A stretch of 64,000 bases of DNA, taken from positions 23,958 to 87,957 of the forward strand of contig JBEKVI010000013.1 of assembly GCA_049514215.1 (NCBI GenBank), written 5' to 3'. The notes beneath the pieces were generated by a model that was not told where the DNA came from, made no database searches, and saw only the letters and a program-made list of their open reading frames with translations. Positions 1-8,671 of the stretch are shown piece after piece. Origin of the DNA: BOG-994 sp049514215. Its GTDB lineage: Bacteria > Pseudomonadota > Gammaproteobacteria > Burkholderiales > Burkholderiaceae_D. Positions within the stretch are counted from its first letter, which is position 1. Each line of letters opens with the position of its first letter. The position numbers and the translations under genes are program-made.

Positions 1-103
1 TGGCGGGAGTCGTGGGCTGATCTTCAGCTAGCACGCTCGGAGGTGCGAGAACGCTCAATAACAACGCGAACAGAAGCGCTGCCCGCAAAATCAATTGTCT
101 CAT
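1..103 (-). CDS. amtB: Start of ammonium transporter AmtB (partial, 3' end outside window)
   Basis: A new reading frame starts with ATG at 103 on the minus strand, 17 bases after the glnK stop, behind a good ribosome binding site (AAGGGAG). The 34 visible codons begin MRQLILRAALLFALLLSVLA and continue to about AEDQ, which is a clear Sec signal peptide with a predicted cleavage after PSVLA. Bacterial AmtB proteins have a cleaved signal peptide, and glnK-amtB is one of the most conserved operons in proteobacteria. The identity is therefore inferred from context plus the signal peptide. The transport domain lies outside the window, so any other exported protein remains possible. Confidence 0.62.
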   Translation of the reverse strand, partial: MRQLILRAALLFALLLSVLAPPSVLAEDQPTTPA

Positions 104-120
104 CACGACTCCCTTATGAG

Positions 121-459
121 CTAAAGTGCTTCTTCGCCAATCTCGCCGGTGCGAATGCGATAAATCTCGATTAGTTCGTGAACGAATATCTTTCCATCAC
201 CGATCTTCCCGGTGCGCGCGGTCTCCAAGATGGTGCTCGCTACCAACGGGAGCTGTCCGTCCGAAACCGCGATCTCGATTTTTACCTTGGGCAGGAAATC
301 GATCGCGTATTCGGCCCCCCGATACAGCTCGGTGTGACCCTTCTGGCGTCCAAAGCCTTTGACTTCGGAGACCGTGATCCCCTGGATGCCCACTGCCGAA
401 AGGGCTTCGCGCAGCTCTTCAAGCTTGTGTGGGCGTACTATCGCAGTGACAAATTTCAT
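121..459 (-). CDS. glnK: Nitrogen regulatory PII protein GlnK/GlnB
   Basis: A 112-residue PII signal protein of normal length. It senses 2-oxoglutarate, ATP/ADP and glutamine status and controls partners such as the ammonium channel, NtrB and the GlnE enzyme. The T-loop is intact (GFGRQKGHTELYRGAEY, about residues 35-51) with both Tyr46 and Tyr51. Tyr51 is the usual uridylylation site. The B-loop and the C-terminal motif with RIRTGEIGEEAL are also present. The gene directly precedes an amtB-like start, so the glnK name is preferred over glnB. No convincing sigma-54 promoter was seen upstream. Cytoplasmic trimer that can dock on AmtB. Confidence 0.93.
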   Translation of the reverse strand: MKFVTAIVRPHKLEELREALSAVGIQGITVSEVKGFGRQKGHTELYRGAEYAIDFLPKVKIEIAVSDGQLPLVASTILETARTGKIGDGKIFVHELIEIYRIRTGEIGEEAL

Positions 460-1280
460 GCATCGATCCTTTCGTGTCGAGGGGGCGAAGACCGTTCGCA
501 GCGCCTAAACGCCGTGAAATCGAGTAAAGCCTTGTCAAACGAGTCAACGTGCGAATCCGATACCTACCGCGCGATTCTGTGTAAATCTGAACTCGCCCGA
601 CTTATGCCGTTCTTCTCAAAAACCCTCAAAGGCCGGATGCCGGAGACCCTTGGAAAGACGACCTTATCCAGGATCTCCAAAATCTAGGGTTTGGACGCGA
701 CATCGCTGGCGTTTACAACCGGCAGGCGGCCGATCAATGTGCAGTCCGCGACTCTGAGTGGTGCGCCGCCCCTTTTCTGTGCATCGAATTGATCTGCATT
801 CGAGGGGCCCACCAGGGCCGGCGAACGACGCGTCGTACCCGGTTGCGTTGGTTTTTCCACGCCAAGGATCATTTGCCGCCTTAACAGGCGATGGCTCACG
901 AGAACCACACGGATGTATTCAATCCGACGGGAATAGGGCGACCCATTCAGGGCGAAGGTGTTTGACGATTTCATTTGAAAGGCCGTCTTTCGAGCTCGCA
1001 TTCTATCGAATGGCTATTCGCGTGCTCGCTTTCTACGAGGCCGGTCACCGAACGACTAATAAAATTTTTACGCCTCGTTTAGGTAACGTTGTTAAATCTC
1101 TACGGCTTTTTTTCTTCGCCTAGGTAGACTCGTCCTGTGGGTGACCGGTACCGCGCAGGCCGGACCCCTCCAATCAAGATGTTTTCCCGATCGTTTCGAA
1201 AACAGGCAAATGGGGCTGTGGGCGCCCCTCTGGCACCTGCTTTCGATGCGCTCTTTTGCGGCTTTTGAATCCAATGGGAT
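460..1280. other. Long intergenic region between glnK and the sensor kinase
   Basis: About 820 bases with no gene I can support. Open frames exist on both strands (for example 684-1001 minus and 758-1123 plus) but their translations show no family features, no ribosome binding sites and no hydrophobic pattern. The stretch near 1040-1120 is clearly more AT-rich than the surrounding genes and probably holds the promoter of the kinase operon. The glnK promoter must lie near 460-700. I looked for a -24/-12 element on the glnK strand and found none. Confidence 0.5.
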
Positions 1281-2870
1281 GTGATCTTGAGTAGCGATGC
1301 CTTAGCCCGAGGCCCAGCAGTCCCGAATACGGGCTCGCCACCCAAGCGCGACAGGATCCCCGTGGCCGCGCGAGAGCGAGCACTTACGGCGCGCATTTCC
1401 AATTTTTTCCAGACGAAATCCTTCAGAAACGTTGCCACCGCCCTGATCGCAACAAGTCTTTGCACTCTGATCGCGTGGATGCTGTATCCGACACTCGACC
1501 TCGTCAATATCGCACTGCTGTACATGCTGGGGTGTGCATGGTCCAGCATATTCCTCGGACGCCTGGCAAGCGTGCTTGCCACCTTCACAAGTGTTCTGGA
1601 GTACGACTTTCTTTTCGTGCCTCCTCGTTTCTCCATCGAGGTCTATGACTGGCACTACATCATGACGTTCATGATGATGGCTATTGTGTCGATGTTGATC
1701 TCCGAGCTGGCCTTCCGCTCGCGCATGCAACTTGTTCTAGCGCAGGAGCGAGCAGACCGGCTACGCGCACTGTACGAATTCTCACGCGACCTTGCATCCA
1801 GGCGTGCACTCGGAGCGATATTCTCGGATCTGGTTGAACGCGCTCGCGTCGAGATCGGGGTCGAGGCCCGCGTTGAAAGTCCGGCGCCAGAGCTCGCCGA
1901 AAGCGCACTGAACACGCCCCTTTCTCAAGAGGTCGGCATCGACGCGCTTGCGCCTTCAGTAGACGAGGGGACAGGTGATCTCCGCGTCCCGATCATCGCC
2001 GGCGGAAAGACCATTGCATGCTTGGTCGTCGAATCCTCCGGCAAAGCCGTGCTCGCCAGGCCCGAGCAATGTGATTTGCTCTGCAGTTTCGCAGGTCTCA
2101 CATCGCTCGTAGTCGAGCGCACTCTCCTGGCAGAAGCCGCCGAGCGAAATCAGCGAGAAATCGAGAAGCAGGAGATTCGCAATTTGATGTTGAGTTCGAT
2201 TAGTCACGACTTACGTACGCCAATGACGGTGATCATTGGTTCAGCACAAAGCCTCAGCGAGGAAGGAGACCATCTTGACCGTGATACCGCGCAGCAGTTG
2301 CTCGACGGCATTCTTCGGGAATCTCAGCGAATGTCCGATCTCCTCAATAGCATATTGGAGATATCCTGGCTCGACTCGGGGATGATTGCAGTCAATCGAA
2401 GTTGGAACGATCTTGAGGAGCTACTCGGCGCGGCACTGAAGTCGCTCTGCGGGCAGTTAGCAGGACGCGAGGTACGACTGGATCTGCAGGAGGATCTGCC
2501 ACTAGTAAAGTGTGACGCGGTTCTGATTTCGCAGGTCATTGGCAATTTGCTGGACAATGCCAGCAAGCACACGCCGGCGAACGGACCTGTCGAGGTGCGC
2601 ATCAAGGTCAGCGGAATGCGCCTATTCCTAGGAGTGCTTGATTCGGGCCCGGGGATTCCGGTTGATGCGGAAGAGAAGGTATTCGAAAAGTTTTTTCGGG
2701 TGCACCCTGAAACCCGGGGCGCCGGAACTGGCTTGGGGCTAGCCATCTGTCGCACCATCATCGCACTCCACGGCGGAGAGATTTCGGCCGAGTCTCGGAG
2801 TGGCGGCGGAGCGGCTTTCTGGTTCTGGCTGCCAATCGAGGCGAACGAGCCGTTTCGTGGAGATGAATAA
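1281..2870 (+). CDS. Short KdpD-like membrane sensor histidine kinase (DUF4118 type)
   Basis: A 529-residue sensor kinase with the back half of KdpD only. Residues about 50-145 hold three or four membrane segments of the DUF4118 type. They are followed by a coiled linker and GAF-like region (about 150-285), a HisKA domain with phospho-acceptor His309 in SISHDLRTP, and an ATPase domain with N-box NLLDNASKHTP (about 422-432), DSGPGIP (454) and GTGLGL (482). The cytoplasmic KdpD and USP-like domains of full-length KdpD (about 900 residues) are missing. An in-frame stop at 1266 rules out an upstream extension. The start may be GTG 1281, or TTG 1287, which has better-spaced GGGA upstream. It is followed at once by a KdpE-like regulator, so the two are very likely a pair. 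Confidence 0.85.
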   Translation: MILSSDALARGPAVPNTGSPPKRDRIPVAARERALTARISNFFQTKSFRNVATALIATSLCTLIAWMLYPTLDLVNIALLYMLGCAWSSIFLGRLASVLATFTSVLEYDFLFVPPRFSIEVYDWHYIMTFMMMAIVSMLISELAFRSRMQLVLAQERADRLRALYEFSRDLASRRALGAIFSDLVERARVEIGVEARVESPAPELAESALNTPLSQEVGIDALAPSVDEGTGDLRVPIIAGGKTIACLVVESSGKAVLARPEQCDLLCSFAGLTSLVVERTLLAEAAERNQREIEKQEIRNLMLSSISHDLRTPMTVIIGSAQSLSEEGDHLDRDTAQQLLDGILRESQRMSDLLNSILEISWLDSGMIAVNRSWNDLEELLGAALKSLCGQLAGREVRLDLQEDLPLVKCDAVLISQVIGNLLDNASKHTPANGPVEVRIKVSGMRLFLGVLDSGPGIPVDAEEKVFEKFFRVHPETRGAGTGLGLAICRTIIALHGGEISAESRSGGGAAFWFWLPIEANEPFRGDE

Positions 2871-2881
2871 TATGGTTGACC

Positions 2882-3583
2882 ATGAGTACCAATAAGGCGT
2901 CCGTCCTGGTGGTCGAAGATGAGGAGGCAATTCGTCGCTTTCTGAGGATCTCGCTCGAAGCAGAGAGCGTTAAGGTCATCGAGGCCCGAAACGGCGTTAG
3001 CGCCCAGGCCTGTGCGCAACGCTTTCGGCCCGATCTGTATTTGGTCGACCTGGGGCTGCCTGACATCGACGGTATCACCCTAATTACCCGGTTGCGCGAG
3101 TGGACCCGCAATCCAATCATCGTTCTCACCGCACGCGCGCAGGAAGTGGCCAAGGTGAACGCGCTCGACGCGGGAGCTGACGACTATCTGACCAAACCAT
3201 TTGGTATTCATGAGTTGAAAGCTCGCATCCGAGTCGCGCTGCGCCGTCTGGTAACACTGGGTGACTTGCAAGCGCAGCCCGTGTTCTGGTTGGGCAAGAT
3301 CAAGGTGGATCTGGACGATCGGCGGGCCACGCGCGACGGTGAGGAGATTCATCTCACCCCAACAGAGTTCCGAATGCTTGCGTGCCTCGCCTTGCACCCG
3401 GGAAAGGTGATCACGCAGAAGACCCTTTTACTCGAAGTCTGGGGTCCTGCCTACGACAAGGACACCCACTACCTGCGTATGTACGTGCGGCAATTGCGAA
3501 AGAAGCTCGAAGAAAACCCTGCAAACCCTAAGCACTTTCTCACCGAACCGGGCGTGGGCTACAGGCTCGTGCTGACACCATAG
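2882..3583 (+). CDS. KdpE-like response regulator (OmpR family)
   Basis: A 233-residue DNA-binding response regulator. The receiver domain (1-120) has the acidic pocket VVEDEE near residue 12, phospho-acceptor Asp56 in DLYLVDLGLPD and the conserved Lys in DDYLTKPF. The C-terminal half is an OmpR/PhoB winged helix with LTPTEFRMLACLA and the typical end GVGYRL. It starts 11 bases after the kinase stop. The ATG at 2882 was chosen over an in-frame TTG at 2876. No strong ribosome binding site is visible, which suggests translational coupling to the kinase gene. It resembles KdpE by its receiver sequence and partner, but kdpFABC is not in the window and its targets are unknown. The divergently spaced porin downstream is a reasonable candidate target. 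Confidence 0.88.
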   Translation: MSTNKASVLVVEDEEAIRRFLRISLEAESVKVIEARNGVSAQACAQRFRPDLYLVDLGLPDIDGITLITRLREWTRNPIIVLTARAQEVAKVNALDAGADDYLTKPFGIHELKARIRVALRRLVTLGDLQAQPVFWLGKIKVDLDDRRATRDGEEIHLTPTEFRMLACLALHPGKVITQKTLLLEVWGPAYDKDTHYLRMYVRQLRKKLEENPANPKHFLTEPGVGYRLVLTP

Positions 3584-4299
3584 CCGCCCTCCCGCGGCGC
3601 AGGCTCGCATCACAAGCTCGGCCCGGTGTTCCGTGTGAAACGGGACTGCCTGTCCTGCCCCCACGCGGGAAAATAGATATTTCGTAAATTTTCTACAGCG
3701 TTCCCGTGGTTCGACTCGTTCCTTTACGCCCTTTTTAGATTTTTTTTGGTGAAATGTAACTGCTTTGCCGCGCTGCACAAGTTTGCGTCCGTAATTTGAC
3801 CGATCCACATTGAGAATTCGCAAATGATCGCGATCGAGCCATTGAAGTCGCGCAGATACATCCGCGTTCGGGGAATATTCGGAGCCTTGGTCGTCGCCGC
3901 CTCCGCAGTTGATTTCGCCGCGACGTTTGAGCCCGCTTCGACACCACTTGGGCCGAAGTCCGAATCATGTTGAGCTACCGCACTCAGGGAATCATGGTGC
4001 TGAATGCGTTCGCCGAAATGGCGATCAGCATTGCATATTCGCCGCAACCTGATACGCGAACGCGACCCCGGCCACCGCGCTGCCATGCCGCGCGGAACCG
4101 ACACCGGAAGCATACGTCGGCGACCCTCCAACTCCTTCACTAGGCGAGAGTGAGTCGGCTCCTTGCAGGTCATCGACCTCGTAAGGCACCACTCAATGGG
4201 GGTCTTTTTTTGGGGATGATCTCGTGAGGCGGTCGAGTCCAACGTCCTGGATTGAGCCATGACAGATCGGGATTAAGCAGACAACCAAGGGGAGTCAGA
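3584..4299 (+). other. Long intergenic region before the porin gene, with one possible small ORF
   Basis: About 716 bases without a secure gene. A run of eight T at about 3740-3748 follows an AT-rich stretch but has no clear GC-rich stem, so a terminator cannot be claimed. A small plus-strand ORF at 3824-3973 would encode 49 residues beginning MIAIEPLKSRRYIRVRGIFG and containing a short hydrophobic stretch. Its ribosome binding site is weak, so I do not call it as a gene. The 178-codon minus frame at 3724-4260 looks like a shadow. The region is long enough to hold the porin promoter and regulator sites. Confidence 0.4.
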
Positions 4300-6030
4300 A
4301 TGAAACTTATACATAGTACCGAAGCGACTCGCAGATGGCGATGGAGGCAGACCCGTGCAGCCAAGTTTTGGACTGGTTCCCTATTAGGGGCATTGATGGC
4401 TGTGGTGCAACCATCACCTGCAGCCGATGCTCCCGTGCCGGCCACCGCCCCTGCCGCAACGACTTGCGATCCGTACAAGAACTATGAATGCCTGGATGAC
4501 TACCTAGGTCAGGGATTTTGGGAGCGTCTAACCAATTACTACCAGCTGGAATGGGGTCAGCCAAGCGGTCCCACCGATCCGAAGGCGCCGGAAGCGCGTC
4601 GCGCCGACTGGCCGCCCGCCGCACAATCCACGCCGCCCATGCCATTCACGGAGTGGCCTTATGGAGGAACCACTCCCTTGGGCGTGACACGGCCTAGTTC
4701 GGTCGACAGTCCACTGATGACGGCACTCGGGAACACCAGTTTCGGGAACTGGCTCAACGCCAACAACTTCCAGGTTTATGGTTGGATCGATGTCGGGGGC
4801 AATTTGAGCACCAGTACGACCAAGCCCGGCGGCAATGCCCCCGCCGCCTATCTCTACACACCGAATACCGTGCAACTCGATCAGGCCGTACTGTACCTCG
4901 ATCGGTTTCCCGACACGGTGCAGAAGGATCATATCGACTGGGGGATGCGCCTGTCGGTGATCTACGGCGAAAACTATCGTTACACGACGTCCTATGGGCT
5001 AGCGAGCTACCAGTTGCTCGATAAGAACAAGGTCAACGGCTACGATTTTCCAATGTTTTATGGCGAGGTCTTCGTTCCGTGGGTTGCCGAAGGTCTCATG
5101 CTGCGGGCTGGACGGTTCATTTCCCTGCCCGACATTGAGGCTCAGCTCGCCCCCAACAATTACATGTATACGCATTCGATGACATACACCTTTGACAACT
5201 ACACCAACACGGGCCTCCAGAGCACACTCGCGCTAAACAAGAACTGGATGGTCCAGCTTGGACTCACCGCAGGAACTGAGGCAGCGCTCACGCACTTGCA
5301 CGAGACCGTAGGCAATCCGTATCCCAACGTCCCCGGCACGGGACCTGGTCAGGTGGGATACAACCCGCTTTATCCCTATTCATCCTTCAAGAAAGATCCC
5401 GGCTCAATGCCATCTTGGACGCTTTGTGGCCGCTGGACCGCCGATGATGGTAAGACTGACATCAACGCCTGTGCCGACGCCATTAACTCAGGCGAGTATG
5501 GTTACAACAACTTGCAGTGGTACGGCTTAACCGCCTACCACACGTTCACCGAGCAATGGCATCTCTCATTCGAGGCCTACCACTTGTTCGAGAGAAATGT
5601 TCCGAACGAACTCAACAGTGACGTGCAGACGATCTACGCCAATGGTGGGGCACCTTTTGCCGCAAGGTATATTCCGTACAATGCGCCGGGTTTGGCCATC
5701 TGCTCTAACGCCACGGTGCTGACCTGTCGTGCAGGAGCGTGGGGGGAAGTCGCCTACCTGAACTACTCGCCGGATCCGTTGAACAATTTCTCAATTCGAC
5801 CTGAACTGTACTGGGACCCACAGGGCCAGAGAACCGGAGTAGCCACACACTATGTGAATTTTGCCCTGGGTTGGCAACACTGGTTTTCACCACAGGTCGA
5901 GATCAGACCCGAGATCGCCTACTACCACTCGCTTAATGGCCCGGCTTTTAATGGCAATGCAAACGCGGGGATCCTGCCCAACAAATCCACCGAGTGGATC
6001 CTCTCGGGAGACATTATCTGGCACTTCTAG
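4300..6030 (+). CDS. Predicted outer-membrane beta-barrel (BBP2/OmpL-like porin)
   Basis: A 576-residue exported protein. The start at 4300 is fixed by GGGGAG eight bases upstream and gives a long, arginine-rich signal peptide with a hydrophobic core (about 20-36) and a cut near AAD. The mature part is rich in Tyr, Trp, Asn and Gly, has alternating amphipathic strands, and ends with a strand closing on Trp-His-Phe, the usual aromatic end of an outer-membrane barrel. Stretches such as FQVYGWIDVGGNLST, YGENYRYTTSYG and MLRAGRFISLPDIEAQLAPN match the putative beta-barrel porin-2 family as I remember it. Substrate is unknown. It lies between two KdpE-like regulators, so osmotic or ion-responsive control is an inference. 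Confidence 0.8.
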   Translation: MKLIHSTEATRRWRWRQTRAAKFWTGSLLGALMAVVQPSPAADAPVPATAPAATTCDPYKNYECLDDYLGQGFWERLTNYYQLEWGQPSGPTDPKAPEARRADWPPAAQSTPPMPFTEWPYGGTTPLGVTRPSSVDSPLMTALGNTSFGNWLNANNFQVYGWIDVGGNLSTSTTKPGGNAPAAYLYTPNTVQLDQAVLYLDRFPDTVQKDHIDWGMRLSVIYGENYRYTTSYGLASYQLLDKNKVNGYDFPMFYGEVFVPWVAEGLMLRAGRFISLPDIEAQLAPNNYMYTHSMTYTFDNYTNTGLQSTLALNKNWMVQLGLTAGTEAALTHLHETVGNPYPNVPGTGPGQVGYNPLYPYSSFKKDPGSMPSWTLCGRWTADDGKTDINACADAINSGEYGYNNLQWYGLTAYHTFTEQWHLSFEAYHLFERNVPNELNSDVQTIYANGGAPFAARYIPYNAPGLAICSNATVLTCRAGAWGEVAYLNYSPDPLNNFSIRPELYWDPQGQRTGVATHYVNFALGWQHWFSPQVEIRPEIAYYHSLNGPAFNGNANAGILPNKSTEWILSGDIIWHF

Positions 6031-6207
6031 CTTTAATTTCTCCGACTAGCGTAGCGCCGCTCGGCTGTCCGTGTCGTCACTTCCCGGGACGCATGGTGCC
6101 CAAGGGCAACTAGGCTGAAACGCGCAGAGATGAACGGGCAGACACGCGCACTCGGTGGCCCGTAACTTGCATTCCCATGATGGCCCGTATCAAGCGCAGG
6201 ACGACTT

Positions 6208-6960
6208 ATGAATGACTCCTCAAACATTCTGATTGTTGAAGACAATCCCGCCATGCAGAGGGTGCTGACGTTGGCACTCGTGACCGAGGGGTTCCGAATC
6301 CTGGTGGCGTCAACCGCCGGAGAAGCCCGCGTACTGGCGAAACAGGATCCGCCCGATCTCTATCTGATCGACCTTGGACTGCCGGACTCGCATGGAGTGG
6401 ATTTAATTCGTGGCCTAAGGGCGTGGACCCGTAAGCCGATTCTGGTAGTCACCGCAACCTTAGACGAAGCTGAGAAGGTGCGGATCCTCGATGCTGGCGC
6501 CGACGACTACATCACGAAGCCATTCATGGTCGATGAGCTCAAGGCACGGGTACGTGTCGCGCTGCGTCGCCTGACTGGAATGACCAATACCGGTGCTCGC
6601 CGTGTCTTCCGATTGGGTGACGTTCTCGTCGATTTTTCAGAACGCCGCGTTTGGCGTCAAGGCGAGTTGCTTCGCCTGACCCCAATCGAATTTCGCCTTC
6701 TCCACGTCCTTTGCGAGAACACCGGCAAGATCATCAGTCATGCGGAATTACTACAGTCGGTATGGGGATCCTCACGTCGGTCCGAGACGCAATACCTTCA
6801 CATTTACGTCAACCGGCTGCGGGAGAAGCTCGAGGGGACGCTTGGGGGGAAGGACTCGAACATTCAAACCTACCCCCGAATGGGCTATCAACTTATCGCG
6901 AGCGAAATCATCGAAGAATCCGATTCGACTTCAACCGCGTTCGACGTGGAAAGTCGATAG
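6208..6960 (+). CDS. Second KdpE-like response regulator (no adjacent kinase)
   Basis: A 250-residue OmpR-family regulator starting at ATG 6208 behind AGGA at good spacing. The receiver has ILIVEDNPAM, phospho-acceptor Asp55 in DLYLIDLGLPD and the conserved Lys in DDYITKPF. The effector domain carries LTPIEFRLLHVLC and ends with RMGYQL plus a 20-residue acidic/Ser-rich tail. It is a close paralogue of the regulator at 2882-3583: both share patterns such as RxWTRxPI, LDAGADDY and ELKARxRVALRRL. No histidine kinase adjoins it. It may be phosphorylated by the KdpD-like kinase at 1281-2870 or by a distant kinase. The following gene encodes a PtsN-like protein 86 bases downstream. Confidence 0.88.
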   Translation: MNDSSNILIVEDNPAMQRVLTLALVTEGFRILVASTAGEARVLAKQDPPDLYLIDLGLPDSHGVDLIRGLRAWTRKPILVVTATLDEAEKVRILDAGADDYITKPFMVDELKARVRVALRRLTGMTNTGARRVFRLGDVLVDFSERRVWRQGELLRLTPIEFRLLHVLCENTGKIISHAELLQSVWGSSRRSETQYLHIYVNRLREKLEGTLGGKDSNIQTYPRMGYQLIASEIIEESDSTSTAFDVESR

Positions 6961-7046
6961 GGGCAGGCGATGCATGCATCACTTTTGCTCGGTTGTGGCG
7001 ATCGTCAATTGACTGTTCGAGCCACCTCACATTTTGGGGCAATCTC

Positions 7047-7595
7047 ATGAAGCGTACGCTATCTCCTTTGTCCCTTCAGAATTGGGCTTTCCGGCAACGG
7101 CAGCAGGACAGTAGCAAGGCACGCGAACGAACCCACGATCTGGCATCGCTGATTGCAGCCGAGGATGTGATTCTGAACCTTGATGCTCAAGACGGTGACG
7201 TGTTGTTCGATGCGGTTGGCGAGCACTGGTCAAAGCGTTTTGGCCTGCGGGTCGATGTCGTCTCGAATGCATTGCGCAGCCGGGAGTCACGGGGCTCGAC
7301 GGCCCTCGGGAAAGGTGTCGCCATTCCCCACGCACGGTTGCCATTCGTACATCGGCCACTGGTCGCGCTAGTGCGCACCCGCGCGGGCGTCTCGTTTGAC
7401 TCGCCAGATGAGGAACCGGTATTTCTATTCTTGGTACTCATCGTGCCCAGCGAATGTGCGCAGGAACAGATTCAGCTTCTGTCCGACGCGGCGAGGATTT
7501 TCTCTCGTGCGACCCAGCGGCGCCGCCTTGGTTCATGTGGATCTAGCGATGAGGTTCTGGTGATTCTGAAGGAGAGCGAAGCAACTCCGGTATAG
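7047..7595 (+). CDS. PtsN-like EIIA protein (nitrogen-PTS type)
   Basis: A 182-residue protein with a fructose/mannitol-type EIIA domain (about 32-175) preceded by some 30 extra polar residues. The phosphorylation site is His95 in ALGKGVAIPHARLP, the signature of EIIA-Ntr proteins. The start at 7047 has GGGG seven bases upstream. EIIA-Ntr proteins are regulatory phosphoproteins rather than sugar transporters, and in E. coli unphosphorylated PtsN is known to bind KdpD and the potassium transporter TrkA. Its position behind a KdpD/KdpE-like set is therefore meaningful. It is not beside rpoN, hpf or rapZ, where the usual ptsN sits, so it is probably an accessory paralogue. Confidence 0.82.
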   Translation: MKRTLSPLSLQNWAFRQRQQDSSKARERTHDLASLIAAEDVILNLDAQDGDVLFDAVGEHWSKRFGLRVDVVSNALRSRESRGSTALGKGVAIPHARLPFVHRPLVALVRTRAGVSFDSPDEEPVFLFLVLIVPSECAQEQIQLLSDAARIFSRATQRRRLGSCGSSDEVLVILKESEATPV

Positions 7596-7720
7596 CGCAA
7601 GCAGACACACCGCCCTGACTGTATGTCTCGAGAAACCGATTCTTGAGAACGCATCCTTTCACACGGCTGATTGGAGTCTTGCAGTCGATTGAACGCCACT
7701 TCGCGCGCAGCCATGGGTCG

Positions 7721-8596
7721 CTACAAGACGGTCGGCTTTCTCGCCAGGAGTAGCCCGGGCCGAAGTGAGCCGAAGGTGAGGAGGAAAAGAAAACCACTGA
7801 CCCAGCGCGAGCCCGCGATACGAACCTCGCTCCAACCCGCTTGCAGGAGCACCCTCTCGTATTCGCGCAAGTGGCGGATGTCCTCGATCACGACGCGACC
7901 GCCTGGTTTGAGCACCCGCGCGATTTCTCGCAAGGCGCGCGCGCGATCGGCCTTCTGGTAAAGGTTATGCAGGGCCGCGCGCGAGATGACCGCGTCAAAT
8001 TCATCCGCGCGAAAGGGCATGCGGCGCATGTCGGCCGTGGCGATGGCCACGCGCTCGAAGGCACCCTCGCGGCGGGCGTTTTCAAGCGTGGCTAAGGGCT
8101 GGTTCCCCGACAGGTCTTCGCCTTGCCAGATGTCGATACCAAAGGCCATGCCACTGCCCAGCCGACGAGCGGCGCCAACCAAAAGGAGCCCCCGTCCACA
8201 CCCCACGTCGAGGACATGTTCGCCTCCCCCGATGGACGCAGTATCGAGCAGTTGCTCGCGTCCCCGCAACTTGCCGACCTTGCTGTCCCAGAGCATCCAC
8301 AGCGCAAGCCCGGTACAAACCAGGGCGACCCAGAGGCCCGTTCCCGAGAGTTCGATCTCAACCTGCGCTCGGCCAACCGAAAAGCCGAACTGTCCGCTCC
8401 ACAGGCCAAGGAGTATGGAGCACCAGATCAGAAGGCCTGCCAATCCACACAGAAAGAGGTTACGCACCACACCTGGCGCATCGATGCCGTAGTCGGCTGC
8501 CGGCAGTAGGCGGGCCCTGGCGCTCACAACTCGCCTACGGCCCAGAGAGCGCCGAACTCGGAGGCCTCGCAGCGGCCGCGCAAAATCGCGTACCAT
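7721..8596 (-). CDS. Membrane-anchored class I SAM-dependent methyltransferase
   Basis: A 291-residue protein starting at ATG 8596 with GGGAG ten bases upstream. Two hydrophobic segments (about 44-68 and 86-105) come first, then a class I methyltransferase fold: motif I VLDVGCGRGLLL (about 128-139), the acidic loop GIDIW, motif II-like FDAVISRAALHN and the post-II helix LREIARVLKPGGRVVIED. The C-terminal end is hydrophobic again. The substrate cannot be told from sequence. It resembles UbiE/Cfa-like small-molecule methyltransferases, and the membrane anchor suggests a lipid or quinone-like substrate, which is inference. The gene is divergent from the M19 dipeptidase gene, with 75 bases between the starts. 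Confidence 0.75.
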   Translation of the reverse strand: MVRDFARPLRGLRVRRSLGRRRVVSARARLLPAADYGIDAPGVVRNLFLCGLAGLLIWCSILLGLWSGQFGFSVGRAQVEIELSGTGLWVALVCTGLALWMLWDSKVGKLRGREQLLDTASIGGGEHVLDVGCGRGLLLVGAARRLGSGMAFGIDIWQGEDLSGNQPLATLENARREGAFERVAIATADMRRMPFRADEFDAVISRAALHNLYQKADRARALREIARVLKPGGRVVIEDIRHLREYERVLLQAGWSEVRIAGSRWVSGFLFLLTFGSLRPGLLLARKPTVL

Positions 8597-8671
8597 CGCG
8601 CTCGTGCTCCCGCGCGCGGGTTCCCGCTCGGGGGAACCCGCTTCGACATCGGAACCGTCCTGAGGACGCCC

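Noticed and set aside
460..760. Sigma-54 promoter for glnK
   Set aside because: No TGGCAC-N5-TTGC pattern with correct GG/GC spacing was found on the minus strand.
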